Assembly: GCF_007489285.1 (NCBI RefSeq)
Contig: NZ_VLIY01000019.1
Location: 1 to 64,000, forward strand
DNA: 64,000 nucleotides
DNA from: Skermania sp. ID1734
GTDB taxonomy: Bacteria > Actinomycetota > Actinomycetes > Mycobacteriales > Mycobacteriaceae
Reading direction: 5' to 3'
Part shown: in pieces, positions 47,838 to 56,312 of the stretch
Position numbering within the stretch: the first letter of the stretch is position 1
Layout: every line of letters begins with the position of its first letter
Notes under the pieces: model-generated
What the model saw: the letters and a program-made list of their open reading frames with translations, nothing else
The model's database searches: none
Told to the model about the DNA's origin: nothing
Position numbers and translations under genes: made by a program

Positions 47838-48500
47838 TCACCAAGCCTTTCCTAGATCGGCGTGCTGGCGCACCCACGTGTGCATCGCGATCCCCGCGGC
47901 CACCCCCGCATTGATACTGCGGGTCGAGCCGAACTGTGCGATCGAAACGGTCAGCGCAGCAGCCTCTTTGGCATGATCGGTCACCCCTGGGCCCTCCTGC
48001 CCGAACAGCAGTATGCACTCCCGCGGCAACTGCGCCGTCTCAATAGGCACCGATCCGGGCACGTTGTCCACCGCGACGATCGTCAGACCTTGCAGCGCAG
48101 CGAATTCCGCCAATGCGGCGGTGTCGGGATGGTGCACGATCCGTTGATACCGATCGGTCACCATGGCACCGCGCCGATTCCACCGGCGCCGGCCCACAAT
48201 GTGCACCGCGGCGGCCGCAAACGCGTTGGCCGTGCGCACCACCGTCCCGATGTTCGCGTCGTGCCCGAAGTTCTCGATCGCGACATGCAGCGGGTGCCGC
48301 CGCCGATCAATGTCGGCGATGATGGCCTCGCGCGTCCAATACCGGTAGGCGTCAACGACATTGCGGCGGTCACCGTGTGCGAGGAGCTCGGGGTCCAGGC
48401 GCGGGTCGTCGGGCGGCGGTTCGTCGTGCTCGACGCTCCACGGGCCAACCCCATGAGTTTCGGTCCCCCACTCGGTGGGTCCGGGTAATTCGTCGCTCAC
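47838..48500 (-). CDS. TrmH/SpoU family RNA methyltransferase
   Basis: The 220-residue product has the three SpoU motifs: NFGHDANIGTVVRTANAFA, ECILLFGQEGPGVTD and FGSTRSINAGVAAGIAMHTW. The family 2'-O-methylates tRNA or rRNA with SAM in a knotted fold. The GTG start overlaps the upstream SDR stop (GTGA). It corresponds to Rv0380c. Confidence 0.93.
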   Translation of the reverse strand: MSDELPGPTEWGTETHGVGPWSVEHDEPPPDDPRLDPELLAHGDRRNVVDAYRYWTREAIIADIDRRRHPLHVAIENFGHDANIGTVVRTANAFAAAAVHIVGRRRWNRRGAMVTDRYQRIVHHPDTAALAEFAALQGLTIVAVDNVPGSVPIETAQLPRECILLFGQEGPGVTDHAKEAAALTVSIAQFGSTRSINAGVAAGIAMHTWVRQHADLGKAW

Positions 48501-49282
48501 GCCAGGCTCAGCACCTGATTGATTGCTCGGGTGACAAACGGCGGCGAGAACTGGGCCGCCAGCGCAAACAGCTTGGCGGGCAGGCCGACTCGATAGTGCA
48601 CGGTCGGCAGCAGCGACCGTTTCGGGTGGGTGGCGTCCCAGATCGACTTCGCCACATCTTCCGGCGTCAAATGCACCCCGAGCGAGCGGGTGCTGGCCGT
48701 GTCCACCCCGTTCAGCATCCCGGTCTGCACGAACAGCGGCCACATGGCGATCACGCGAATGTCATGCGGGCGCCACTCCAGGTTCAACGCCTCGGTCAGG
48801 CCGCGCAGCGCGAACTTGGTGGCGCTGTAGGTGGCCAACTCGGGCTGGCCGTAGATGGCCGAGGCAGAACAGAGGTTGACCACCTGCGCGCCGCCCGTCT
48901 CCTTCAAGTAGGGGAACGCGGCCCGCGCGCCATAGACAGCCCCCGCGAAGTTGACGTCGATCATTCGCTTGTGGGTCGCCACGCTCATTTCGGCGAACTG
49001 CCCGGCGCTCAAGACGCCGGCATTGTTGATGAGGATGTCCAGTCGACCAGCCTCGACGGCGAATTCCCTGAGCACCCGGTCCCAGTGCGCCGGATCCGCC
49101 ACGTTGAGCACCCCGAGCAGAGCGCTACCGCCGACTGCCTCGATGTCGGTACGCAGCTTCTCGAGCCCGGCGACATCCACGTCGAACCCACCGACCAGAT
49201 AGCCGCGGCGGGCATATTCTAAGGCTGTCGCTTTGCCGATGCCGGCCGCAGCGCCGGTGATGAACACGGTCGGTTTTGTCAT
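48497..49282 (-). CDS. Short-chain dehydrogenase/reductase
   Basis: The 261-residue classical SDR has the cofactor motif FITGAAAGIGKATA, NNAG at the start of strand 4, Ser in LCSASAIYG, and the catalytic YSATK. Substrate unknown. It precedes, and is coupled to, the TrmH-family gene. Confidence 0.92.
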   Translation of the reverse strand: MTKPTVFITGAAAGIGKATALEYARRGYLVGGFDVDVAGLEKLRTDIEAVGGSALLGVLNVADPAHWDRVLREFAVEAGRLDILINNAGVLSAGQFAEMSVATHKRMIDVNFAGAVYGARAAFPYLKETGGAQVVNLCSASAIYGQPELATYSATKFALRGLTEALNLEWRPHDIRVIAMWPLFVQTGMLNGVDTASTRSLGVHLTPEDVAKSIWDATHPKRSLLPTVHYRVGLPAKLFALAAQFSPPFVTRAINQVLSLA

Positions 49283-49337
49283 ACCGGCAAGCGTATGTGC
49301 AGCACCGAATGGCTCGATCGACCAGTAGGAGCGTCAC

Positions 49338-50588
49338 ATGTCTCGCGCCTCGATTGTGCGCCCACTCGCTGTCCTAGCTGCCGCGTTCACGATTGCGGCG
49401 TGCGGCGGGACGGAATCGCCGCCGGTCTCGACCAAAACCCCTGCTTCCTCGTCCGCTCCGGCCACCGCGTCCCCCGATGTGTTCACCCCGGTGACGGCCC
49501 GCCCGCTCGATCTGCATCCCGTCGCGTTTCCCGGCACCGACGGTCACTTCCACCTCGTTTATGAGCTCGAGCTCACAAACACCAAGCTCGCGCCCGCGAC
49601 TATCGACAGCGTCGCAATCATCGATCCCAGCAAGCCGACGCAGCCCATCGCCCAGTTCGCCGGCCAGGATCTGGTCTCTCGGCTGCGCACCTTGATGCCG
49701 GCGCCGGCCGACAACGCCGCCATCGAAGCGAACGGCAGCCGATTCCTGTACATCGAGCTTTCGTTCCCGGACAGCGCGAGCGTGCCGAAGGAAATCGCGC
49801 ACCGGTTCACCTTGCACGCGGCGTCGAACCCGGCCGGCACCACGCCTGACCCCATGACCTACACCATTGCGTCCCTCATCATTTCGCAGCGCGCACTACC
49901 CAAGCTCAGCCCACCGCTGCGGGGCAACCACTGGGTCGCCACGAACGGCTGTTGCAACAGCGAGATCGTGCACCGCGGCTCACTTTCGTCGGTCAACGGC
50001 TCCGAGTACGACTCGCAGCGTTTCGCCATCGACTGGATGTTGCTCGGCGACGACGGGCAGTTCGTCCACGGCGATCCCAAGGTGGCGACCAACTATGCCG
50101 ATTACGGCCAGGACGTGCTCGCCGTGGCCGACGGCACCGTCGTCAGCACCATCAACGACCTGCCCGACCAGGTGCCCGGCACGCTGCCGAATCCAGCGTC
50201 GATCACGATGGAGACGGTCGACGGCAACGGCGTGGTGCTCGATCTCGGCAACGGGGTCTACGCGTCGTACGCGCACCTGCAGAAGGGCTCGGTGACGGTT
50301 CACCCGGGTGACAAGGTCCACGTCGGGCAGGTGCTGGGCAAGTTGGGCAACTCCGGCAACACTTCGGCGCCGCACCTGCACGTGCACCTCATGGACGGCC
50401 CGTCGCCGTTGGGCTCCAACGGGGTGCCGTATGTGATCGACAAATTCGAGCTCGCCGGTCAGGTGGATCCAGTGGCATTCGCGGCCGCGCCGGGCGTCGA
50501 GGGCGTGTGGGCGCGGAATCTCCCGGCGAACCCGCCGCAGCGCACCGACCAGTTCCCGCTGAACCTCAACATCGTGAACTTCCGCTGA
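49338..50588 (+). CDS. M23-family peptidase-like lipoprotein
   Basis: The 416-residue product has a lipobox near AAFTIAACGG (Cys at about residue 21), a beta-sandwich-like region (residues 45-165), and a C-terminal M23/LytM domain. That domain shows RFAIDWMLLGDDG, DVLAVADGTVVS, YASYAHLQKGSV and the metal motif PHLHVHLMDG. The usual first zinc His in HxGxD is not obvious and may be supplied differently. It may cut peptidoglycan cross-links or serve as a non-catalytic scaffold at the envelope. Confidence 0.87.
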   Translation: MSRASIVRPLAVLAAAFTIAACGGTESPPVSTKTPASSSAPATASPDVFTPVTARPLDLHPVAFPGTDGHFHLVYELELTNTKLAPATIDSVAIIDPSKPTQPIAQFAGQDLVSRLRTLMPAPADNAAIEANGSRFLYIELSFPDSASVPKEIAHRFTLHAASNPAGTTPDPMTYTIASLIISQRALPKLSPPLRGNHWVATNGCCNSEIVHRGSLSSVNGSEYDSQRFAIDWMLLGDDGQFVHGDPKVATNYADYGQDVLAVADGTVVSTINDLPDQVPGTLPNPASITMETVDGNGVVLDLGNGVYASYAHLQKGSVTVHPGDKVHVGQVLGKLGNSGNTSAPHLHVHLMDGPSPLGSNGVPYVIDKFELAGQVDPVAFAAAPGVEGVWARNLPANPPQRTDQFPLNLNIVNFR

Positions 50589-50634
50589 GCCCCTGCGGCG
50601 TTGGGGCGCATACGCGCCTACGCTGGAAAGTGCA

Positions 50635-51081
50635 ATGGCCCACGAGCGATTCCTTCGCGCGGTGCTCGGCGCCAGCGCCGGGTACCTGGTGCTCTTTGCG
50701 GTTTGGGCCGCCTGGTTGCGGCCGCTCACCATCCCGGCGACCGTTCCGTATCAGGCGGTGTGCCTGGTGGGGTGCTACGGCTCGGTGGTCGGCTTAGCGA
50801 TGATGTGGGCGAACCGGCCGAGTCGCGCCGATCGACAGTTGCGCAAGCATGGGCTCGAAGGCTGGGCACGGATCGAGGACATGCACCGGATCTGCCGCAC
50901 CGATCACGCGACGGAATTAACCGAACTCGATTTAGAGCTCACCGTCCCGGGCTCGGAAACCTACAACGGCCGAGTGCTGTACGACGTCGCCCCGATCGAC
51001 AAACCGCACTTCGCCATCGGCGAATACATCTCGATTCGTGTCGACCCGCACGATCGGGATCGAATCATGCTGTGCCCGTGA
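50635..51081 (+). CDS. Two-helix membrane protein of unknown function
   Basis: The 148-residue product has helices at about residues 10-30 and 40-58, then a soluble domain with GWARIEDMHRICRTDH, LELTVPGSETYNGRVLYD and SIRVDPHDRDRIML. The last block resembles DUF3592-like extracytoplasmic domains that end in RVDPxDP. Function unknown. It follows the M23 lipoprotein gene by 46 bp on the same strand. Confidence 0.7.
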   Translation: MAHERFLRAVLGASAGYLVLFAVWAAWLRPLTIPATVPYQAVCLVGCYGSVVGLAMMWANRPSRADRQLRKHGLEGWARIEDMHRICRTDHATELTELDLELTVPGSETYNGRVLYDVAPIDKPHFAIGEYISIRVDPHDRDRIMLCP

Positions 51082-51111
51082 CGGCTGTGGTTACGGGCGG
51101 GACATCAGGTC

Positions 51112-51840
51112 TCATTCTTCGACCAAATTTGACACCTGGTGTCCCGCGCGAACGGGTGGCACCCGCTCGTCGACGGCCTGGGCCAGCATCCCTTCCACCA
51201 ACAAGCCTTGCGCCGCAGCGTAGGTGGCCAGGATGACGCCCTCCGCGTACCGCTTCGCTCGCGATGAGCGCAACAGCACCCGTCGCACCACGATCAACGC
51301 GTCGGAGACGGTGAACAGCAACGCCCCCAGTCCCAGCCAGCTACGGCGATCAGCGCCGGGCACGGCCAGTCCGCCAACCACGCTGGACTCCGGCGCCAAC
51401 GTAGGGTCGGACGCCAAAGTCGTTGCCACTGCGAGGGTTACGCCGTAGCCGGTCAAAGTCGGCGCGACCGCGCGCGCCCGAGCACGCAACAACACCGAAG
51501 CCCCGAGCCACCCCACGATCCGGGGCGCGAGCGCAGGGGTAGTCGGCCGAGCACCCCGGCGCCACAGCGCAATCGCGTATCCGCTCTGCATTCCGGCGAA
51601 CGACAACGCGCCGCGGGTGAGCCGTCGATCGTCGTCGGGTTCGATCAGCAAGATGTCCCCGACGGTCGCCGCCGCCAAAGACCCGACCAACAGCCAATCA
51701 CCAGAGCGCACGGCACGCACCGCAAGGCTCGGCCCGATCAGTGGCTTGGCCACCTGCTGTACCCATTCCCGGTCGGAGAGTGCGCCATACACCGTCGCGA
51801 CGGAAGCCGCCGCATAGACCGCATGCTCAGCGCGCATCAT
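51112..51840 (-). CDS. YhhN family (lysoplasmalogenase/TMEM86-like) membrane protein
   Basis: The 242-residue product has about seven hydrophobic segments with YhhN-like features: LIGPSLAVRAV (K-P-L after QQVAKP), TVGDILLIEPDDD, AGMQSGYAIALW and LFTVSDALIVVRR. Homologues cleave the vinyl-ether bond of lysoplasmalogens, though many bacterial members are uncharacterised. It overlaps the end of the TetR gene by 14 bp, so the two are co-transcribed. Start at 51840 or 51837. Confidence 0.78.
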   Translation of the reverse strand: MMRAEHAVYAAASVATVYGALSDREWVQQVAKPLIGPSLAVRAVRSGDWLLVGSLAAATVGDILLIEPDDDRRLTRGALSFAGMQSGYAIALWRRGARPTTPALAPRIVGWLGASVLLRARARAVAPTLTGYGVTLAVATTLASDPTLAPESSVVGGLAVPGADRRSWLGLGALLFTVSDALIVVRRVLLRSSRAKRYAEGVILATYAAAQGLLVEGMLAQAVDERVPPVRAGHQVSNLVEE

Positions 51841-52465
51841 TACCCTCCGGAAGAAACGGTGTGCCCAAGGTGGTGCCAACCCAGGCTGCGTGCTCGATGA
51901 TCTGCGCGGCGTCGGCGGTCACCACACCCGCGCGCCAGGCGGTGATCAGCTCGAGAAATCCGCCGATGAACATGAACGACGCTGACTCGAAGGCGCTCAA
52001 GTCCGCATCGGGTCGCAAGTATGGCCGCCCGGCAGCCATAAACACGGCCGTCATCGATTGCAGCATCTGCTGGCGCCGTTCCTCGAGAACCGCACTGCCG
52101 GCATGGTTTCCGAACAGAATGTGCGCGCGTCGCGGATCCTCGGCGACCTGCTCCACCAGCACGGCCACCCCGCGCCGCAGCAGCGTGAACGGCTCCTCGC
52201 CGGCGCCGTGCTCGAGCAGATCATCGAGCATCTGCGTGGTCTCGTCGCGAATCTGGTCCCACACGACGGCCAGCAGTTCGTCGCGATCGGCGAAGCTCTC
52301 GTAGAAGTACCGGTCGATGAGTTGGGCCTTGGCGCACACACCGCGCATGGTGACCGCCGCCCACCCGGACTCGGTCCAGATGGCCAGGGCGGCCTCGATC
52401 AACCGCGCTCGCCGGTCGGCCTTTCGCTCCGCCGACGTGCGTCCCCCCCAGGTCTTGCTTGGCAT
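51827..52465 (-). CDS. TetR family transcriptional regulator
   Basis: The 212-residue product has an N-terminal TetR helix-turn-helix (RLIEAALAIWTESGWAAVTM, then CAKAQLIDRYFYESF). It is divergent from the CYP136-like gene across 97 bp, the same arrangement as Rv3058c and cyp136 in M. tuberculosis. It probably represses both the P450 operon and its own yhhN-like partner. Confidence 0.92.
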   Translation of the reverse strand: MPSKTWGGRTSAERKADRRARLIEAALAIWTESGWAAVTMRGVCAKAQLIDRYFYESFADRDELLAVVWDQIRDETTQMLDDLLEHGAGEEPFTLLRRGVAVLVEQVAEDPRRAHILFGNHAGSAVLEERRQQMLQSMTAVFMAAGRPYLRPDADLSAFESASFMFIGGFLELITAWRAGVVTADAAQIIEHAAWVGTTLGTPFLPEGNDAR

Positions 52466-52562
52466 GCGTACATCTTGACAAGTTTGGATGCGTCGGTCCT
52501 AATTGATGGCGACCGCCCTCAATTGTGACAGTCTCCGCAACGACGCGAGAAGGACTCCCGCG

Positions 52563-53993
52563 ATGAACCTGACCCGGTCGATCCAGGCGAAAGCCGCCGC
52601 GCTCACCGAACTGTATCCCGCCAAGGTCAAGCCGCTGGCCGATCCGCCGCCCGACAGCGGCCTCCTGCCGGTCATGGGCGACGGCGGCGCGCCGCTGGTC
52701 GGGCACACTTTTGAGGGTCTGCGTGACGTGCTTGCCTTGGGCCGGCAGTTGTACGGGCGCTACGGCGAAGTTTCGTGGACGAGCAGCTTCGGCCACACGA
52801 TGGTCGCCGCTATCGGGCCGGCCGCGGTCGAGGAAGTCTGGGCAAACCGGAACAAGGCCTTCTCCAGCGAACTCGGCTGGGAGTACTTCCTCGGTCCGTT
52901 CTTCCGGCGCGGACTGATGCTGCTCGACTTCGACGAGCATCTCTATCACCGGCGGATCATGCAGCAGGCGTTCACCCGCCCACGCCTGATCGGCTACCTC
53001 GACATGATGACGCCGTTGATCTCGCGCGAACTCGACGACTGGCGTCCGAGCGGGCATTTTCACGTCTACCACCACGCCAAGCAGATGCTGCTGAACCTGG
53101 CCACGGAGGTTTTTGTCGGCGAGCACCTCGGGCCCGAGGCGCGCAAGCTCGAGCGAGCGTTCGAGGACACCGTGCGCGGTGGGCAGGCGTTCGTTCGTGC
53201 CAGCATCCCGGGCGGCACCTGGTCCCGAGGGCTCAGCGGCCGCAAGTACCTGCAGCGCTACTTCCGCTCGCACATCGCCGCCAAGCGCGCCGGCGACGGC
53301 CAAGACCTGTTCAGCGTGCTCTCCCGTGCGCAGACCACCGAAGGTCACCGGTTCACCGACGAGGACGTGGTCAACCACATGATCTTCGTGCTGATGGCCG
53401 CACACGACACTTCGACACTTGCGCTGTCGATGTTGACCTATCTGCTGGGCCGCAACCGCGAGTGGCAGGACCGGCTGCGCGCGGAATCGGTGGCGCTCGG
53501 GAAGCCGACGCTGACCTACGACGACCTCGACAAGCTGCCCGCGCTGGACATGGCGTTCAAGGAGACGCTGCGCATGTATGCACCGGCCGGTGTGCTGTTC
53601 CGCCAGGCGGTGAAGGACACCGACATCCTCGGCCACTATGTGCCCGCCGGCACCGACGTGATGATCTCGGCGTACGCGTCGATGCGGATGGAGCCATGGT
53701 GGGAGCGCCCGAACGAGTTCGATCCGGAAAGGTTCAGCGAGGAACGGCGCGAGGACAAATCACACCGCTACGCCTGGTCGCCGTTCGGCGGCGGCGCGCA
53801 CAAGTGCATCGGGTTGTACTTCGGCGGCATGACAGTGAAGGCGGCCATGCACCAAATGCTGCTGCGCTACACCTGGAGCGTGCCGAGCGACTATGAGGTG
53901 CCGCTCACCTGGGGTACCGGCCCGACGCCCGCCGACGGGTTGCCGGTCGATCTGCAGCGGTTGCCCGCGCGTAATTTTGCGGTGTCGCGGTGA
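52563..53993 (+). CDS. Cytochrome P450, CYP136-like
   Basis: The 476-residue product has its heme Cys at about residue 415 in FGGGAHKCIGLYFGG, the I-helix AAHDTSTLAL, and ExxR as KETLR. Segments such as GLMLLDFDEHLYHRRIMQ and VNHMIFVLMAAHDTS match what I remember of CYP136. An agaagga site precedes ATG 52563. A ferredoxin gene overlaps its stop codon and should supply electrons. Substrate unknown. Confidence 0.92.
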   Translation: MNLTRSIQAKAAALTELYPAKVKPLADPPPDSGLLPVMGDGGAPLVGHTFEGLRDVLALGRQLYGRYGEVSWTSSFGHTMVAAIGPAAVEEVWANRNKAFSSELGWEYFLGPFFRRGLMLLDFDEHLYHRRIMQQAFTRPRLIGYLDMMTPLISRELDDWRPSGHFHVYHHAKQMLLNLATEVFVGEHLGPEARKLERAFEDTVRGGQAFVRASIPGGTWSRGLSGRKYLQRYFRSHIAAKRAGDGQDLFSVLSRAQTTEGHRFTDEDVVNHMIFVLMAAHDTSTLALSMLTYLLGRNREWQDRLRAESVALGKPTLTYDDLDKLPALDMAFKETLRMYAPAGVLFRQAVKDTDILGHYVPAGTDVMISAYASMRMEPWWERPNEFDPERFSEERREDKSHRYAWSPFGGGAHKCIGLYFGGMTVKAAMHQMLLRYTWSVPSDYEVPLTWGTGPTPADGLPVDLQRLPARNFAVSR

Positions 53994-54181
53994 CGCGCGC
54001 CGAGGTCGATCGCGACCGCTGCGAGGGCCACGGCTTCTGCGAATCGCTGGTGCCCGATCTCTTTGCGGTCGATTCCGACGGCAAATCTTCGGTGCTGCAG
54101 GATTCGGTTTCCGACGTTGCCGGAGCCGAGTTGGCGGCGGAGTCGTGTCCGGTGGCGGCGATCCGCCTCCTTAACGGCTGA
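53990..54181 (+). CDS. P450-associated single-cluster ferredoxin
   Basis: The 63-residue ferredoxin has the cluster motif CEGHGFC with His where a [4Fe-4S] ferredoxin would have the second Cys, and the distal CPVAAI. Such CxxHxxC ferredoxins in actinobacteria usually pair with P450s. Its GTG overlaps the P450 stop (GTGA). It ends exactly at the left CA-rich repeat of the next unit. Confidence 0.93.
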   Translation: MTRAEVDRDRCEGHGFCESLVPDLFAVDSDGKSSVLQDSVSDVAGAELAAESCPVAAIRLLNG

Positions 54182-54258
54182 CCATATGCGCACACATATA
54201 CACACCGCTGCCGTCTCGAGCTCGCTTTGAGCTATACACACATCGATACACACACCGG
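54182..54258. repeat. CA-rich left border of the MarR-MFS unit
   Basis: Two alternating purine-pyrimidine blocks lie here, atatgcgcacacatatacac (from 54184) and tatacacacatcgatacaca (from 54234), separated by about 29 bases. Both recur in reverse order and opposite orientation at 56224-56294. The AT content and base composition are unlike the flanking genes. Confidence 0.8.
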
Positions 54259-54288
54259 TCTATGAGGAACGCCACAAGTACATAGGTT

Positions 54289-54321
54289 CTCTATATAGTT
54301 AGCTTATGCAACAATATAGAG
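54289..54321. promoter_or_regulatory. Candidate MarR operator overlapping the marR ribosome site
   Basis: An 8-bp inverted repeat, ctctatat and atatagag, spaced by 17 bases, ends directly at the GTG start of the MarR gene in an AT-rich stretch. MarR proteins often bind such repeats over their own promoters. The call rests on position and symmetry only. Confidence 0.4.
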
Positions 54322-54789
54322 GTGACCGAATCCCAACCAGCTGAGCTCCACGACGTGGCCGTCGGACTGGTGACCACCTCCGCCAGGATCAGCCGGCTCG
54401 CCGCCGCGCTGGCTCCCGAGAGCGGACCGCGCGCCATCACCCGGGCGCTGTCGCTGCTCGACGAGTACGGCGCCATGCGGATCAGCGATTTCGCTCATAT
54501 CGACCGCTGCTCGCAGCCGTCGGCGACCGCGCTGGTCAGCAAGCTCATTCAGCAGGGGTTCGCCACCCGGCGCCGTGATCCCAACGACTCCAGAGCCGTG
54601 GTCGTTGAGATCACTTCCGCCGGCCACGAGCAGTTGACCCGCTCGCGGGAAGCAATCGGCAAGGCCCTCACGCCGCGGCTGTCGCAGATCGATCCCGACC
54701 TCATCACCCGCCTGCACCAAGACCTCGCCGAGTTGTATCAGGCACTCAAAGAACAGAATCCGCAAGCACATTCGAGGAAAGCCTCATGA
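54322..54789 (+). CDS. MarR family transcriptional regulator
   Basis: The 155-residue product has the MarR winged helix: ITRALSLLDEYGAMRISDFA, RCSQPSATALVSKLIQQGF (recognition helix), and the wing RRRDPNDSRAVVVEITSAG. It starts with GTG right after a gagg-like site. The MFS gene follows 76 bp downstream, so it most likely controls that transporter and itself. Confidence 0.92.
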   Translation: MTESQPAELHDVAVGLVTTSARISRLAAALAPESGPRAITRALSLLDEYGAMRISDFAHIDRCSQPSATALVSKLIQQGFATRRRDPNDSRAVVVEITSAGHEQLTRSREAIGKALTPRLSQIDPDLITRLHQDLAELYQALKEQNPQAHSRKAS

Positions 54790-54865
54790 CCGTGTTACCC
54801 GTTACGGACCTTTCGTCCGCTCCTCGCTCGTTCCTCGCTGCGATGCTCGGAAAGGCCCTCCACTC

Positions 54866-56125
54866 ATGACCACGACAGTAGACAGAGCCCCTGCGGAAAC
54901 CGGCTCGACAAAATCACCCAGCTTCTTCGACCAGCCCCGCGCCGTGTGGGCAGTGGCGTTCGCCAGTGTCATCGCGTTCATGGGCATCGGTTTGGTCGAC
55001 CCGATCCTCAAGCCCATCGGCGATCAGCTGCATGCCAGCCCGTCGCAGGTGTCGCTGCTGTTCACCAGCTACATGCTGGTCACCGGCGTCGCCATGCTGA
55101 TCACCGGCGTTGTCTCCAGCCGATTCGGCGCCAAGAAGACGCTGCTCGCAGGTTTGGCCATCATCGTGGTGTTCTCGGCGCTGGCGGGTATGTCGAACAC
55201 GATCAATGGCATCGTCGGCTTCCGTGCCGGATGGGGCCTGGGTAACGCGCTGTTCATCGCGACCGCACTGGCCACCATCGTCGGCGCTGCCAGCGGCGGT
55301 GTCTCCCGCGCGATCATCCTGTACGAAGCCGCTTTGGGCGTCGGCATCGCCGCCGGTCCCCTGGTCGGTGGACTGCTTGGCGGAATCAGCTGGCGGGGAC
55401 CATTCTTCGGCGTTGCGGCACTGATGGCCGTGGCGTTCATCCTGATCACCGTGATGCTGCCCGAGGGGCCGAAGCCAGCCAACCCAACGTCTTTGGCAGC
55501 ACCGTTCCAGGCACTGCGGCACCGGGGACTGCTGACCGTCGGAATCACCGCGCTGCTGTACAACTTTGGCTTCTTCACCTTGCTGGCCTACACCCCGTTC
55601 CCGTTGAACATGGGTACGTACGCAATCGGTTTCATCTTTTTCGGCTGGGGTTTGGCGCTGGCTGTCGCGTCGGTGTTCTTCGCGCCACGGTTGCAGCGTC
55701 GGTTCGGCACCTTGCCGATGATGGTGGCCTCGCTGCTGCTCTTCGCGCTGGATTTGGCTGCCATGGCAGCGTTTACGGAGGACAAGGCCGTCCTGATGAT
55801 CGGCGTGGTGCTGGCCGGCTTCTTCCTCGGCGTGAACAACACGCTGATCACCGAGACCGTGATGATCGCGGCGCCCGTCGAGCGGGCCACCGCCTCGGCC
55901 GCCTACAGCTTCGTTCGGTTCGTCGGTGGCGCGATCGCACCGTGGGTGGCCGGCAAGCTCGGTGAACAGAACATGCACGTGCCGTTCTGGTTGGGTGCGG
56001 CGTGCACCGTCGCCGCCGTGGGCGTGCTCATGACCGGCCGAAAGGTGCTGGCGCACGTGGACGATCACGATCCCGCGCCGCACAGCGTCGAGGAGGCGCA
56101 GGCGATCACCGTCGGCGACGACTAA
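54866..56125 (+). CDS. MFS transporter (DHA-like drug/metabolite exporter)
   Basis: The 419-residue membrane protein has about 12 hydrophobic segments. MFS features include GIGLVDPILKPIGDQLHASP after helix 1, SRFGAKKTLLAG in the loop 2-3, and FRAGWGLGNALFIATAL. A proton-driven efflux role is likely, given the MarR partner. A perfect 18-bp terminator stem follows the stop. Confidence 0.92.
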   Translation: MTTTVDRAPAETGSTKSPSFFDQPRAVWAVAFASVIAFMGIGLVDPILKPIGDQLHASPSQVSLLFTSYMLVTGVAMLITGVVSSRFGAKKTLLAGLAIIVVFSALAGMSNTINGIVGFRAGWGLGNALFIATALATIVGAASGGVSRAIILYEAALGVGIAAGPLVGGLLGGISWRGPFFGVAALMAVAFILITVMLPEGPKPANPTSLAAPFQALRHRGLLTVGITALLYNFGFFTLLAYTPFPLNMGTYAIGFIFFGWGLALAVASVFFAPRLQRRFGTLPMMVASLLLFALDLAAMAAFTEDKAVLMIGVVLAGFFLGVNNTLITETVMIAAPVERATASAAYSFVRFVGGAIAPWVAGKLGEQNMHVPFWLGAACTVAAVGVLMTGRKVLAHVDDHDPAPHSVEEAQAITVGDD

Positions 56126-56141
56126 CCTTTCGCCACTCCGG

Positions 56142-56193
56142 AAGCAGGGGTCCCCTACTAGCGTTCACACGCAGTAGGGGACCCCTGCTTTTA
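56142..56193 (+). terminator. Strong intrinsic terminator of the MarR-MFS operon
   Basis: The arms aagcaggggtcccctact (56142-56159) and agtaggggacccctgctt (56173-56190) are perfect complements with a 13-base loop and a short T-run (cttttat) on the plus strand. It lies 17 bases after the MFS stop. Confidence 0.9.
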
Positions 56194-56223
56194 TGGTTGG
56201 TGCGACGCTCGGCAACTCAGCCT

Positions 56224-56294
56224 TGTGTATGCGTGTGTGTATACGCCGACGAGGCAGACGTTGACGGACTGTGTGTATACATGTGTGCATATCC
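56224..56294. repeat. TG-rich right border of the MarR-MFS unit
   Basis: Blocks tgtgtatgcgtgtgtgtata (from 56224) and gtgtgtatacatgtgtgcat (from 56271) are the approximate reverse complements, in mirrored order, of the two blocks at 54184-54258. The region is non-coding and of long alternating purine-pyrimidine character. Confidence 0.8.
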
Positions 56295-56312
56295 GCAACT
56301 GCACCGCAGACA

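Noticed and set aside
54182-54258. Possible CRISPR or short tandem array in the CA-rich blocks
   Set aside because: The blocks are only two per side, unequal in sequence and without regular spacers; they match better as mirrored borders of the MarR-MFS unit.
56142-56193. Inverted repeat as a transposon end
   Set aside because: The 18-bp stem, short loop and following T-run after the MFS stop fit an intrinsic terminator; no transposase is present.
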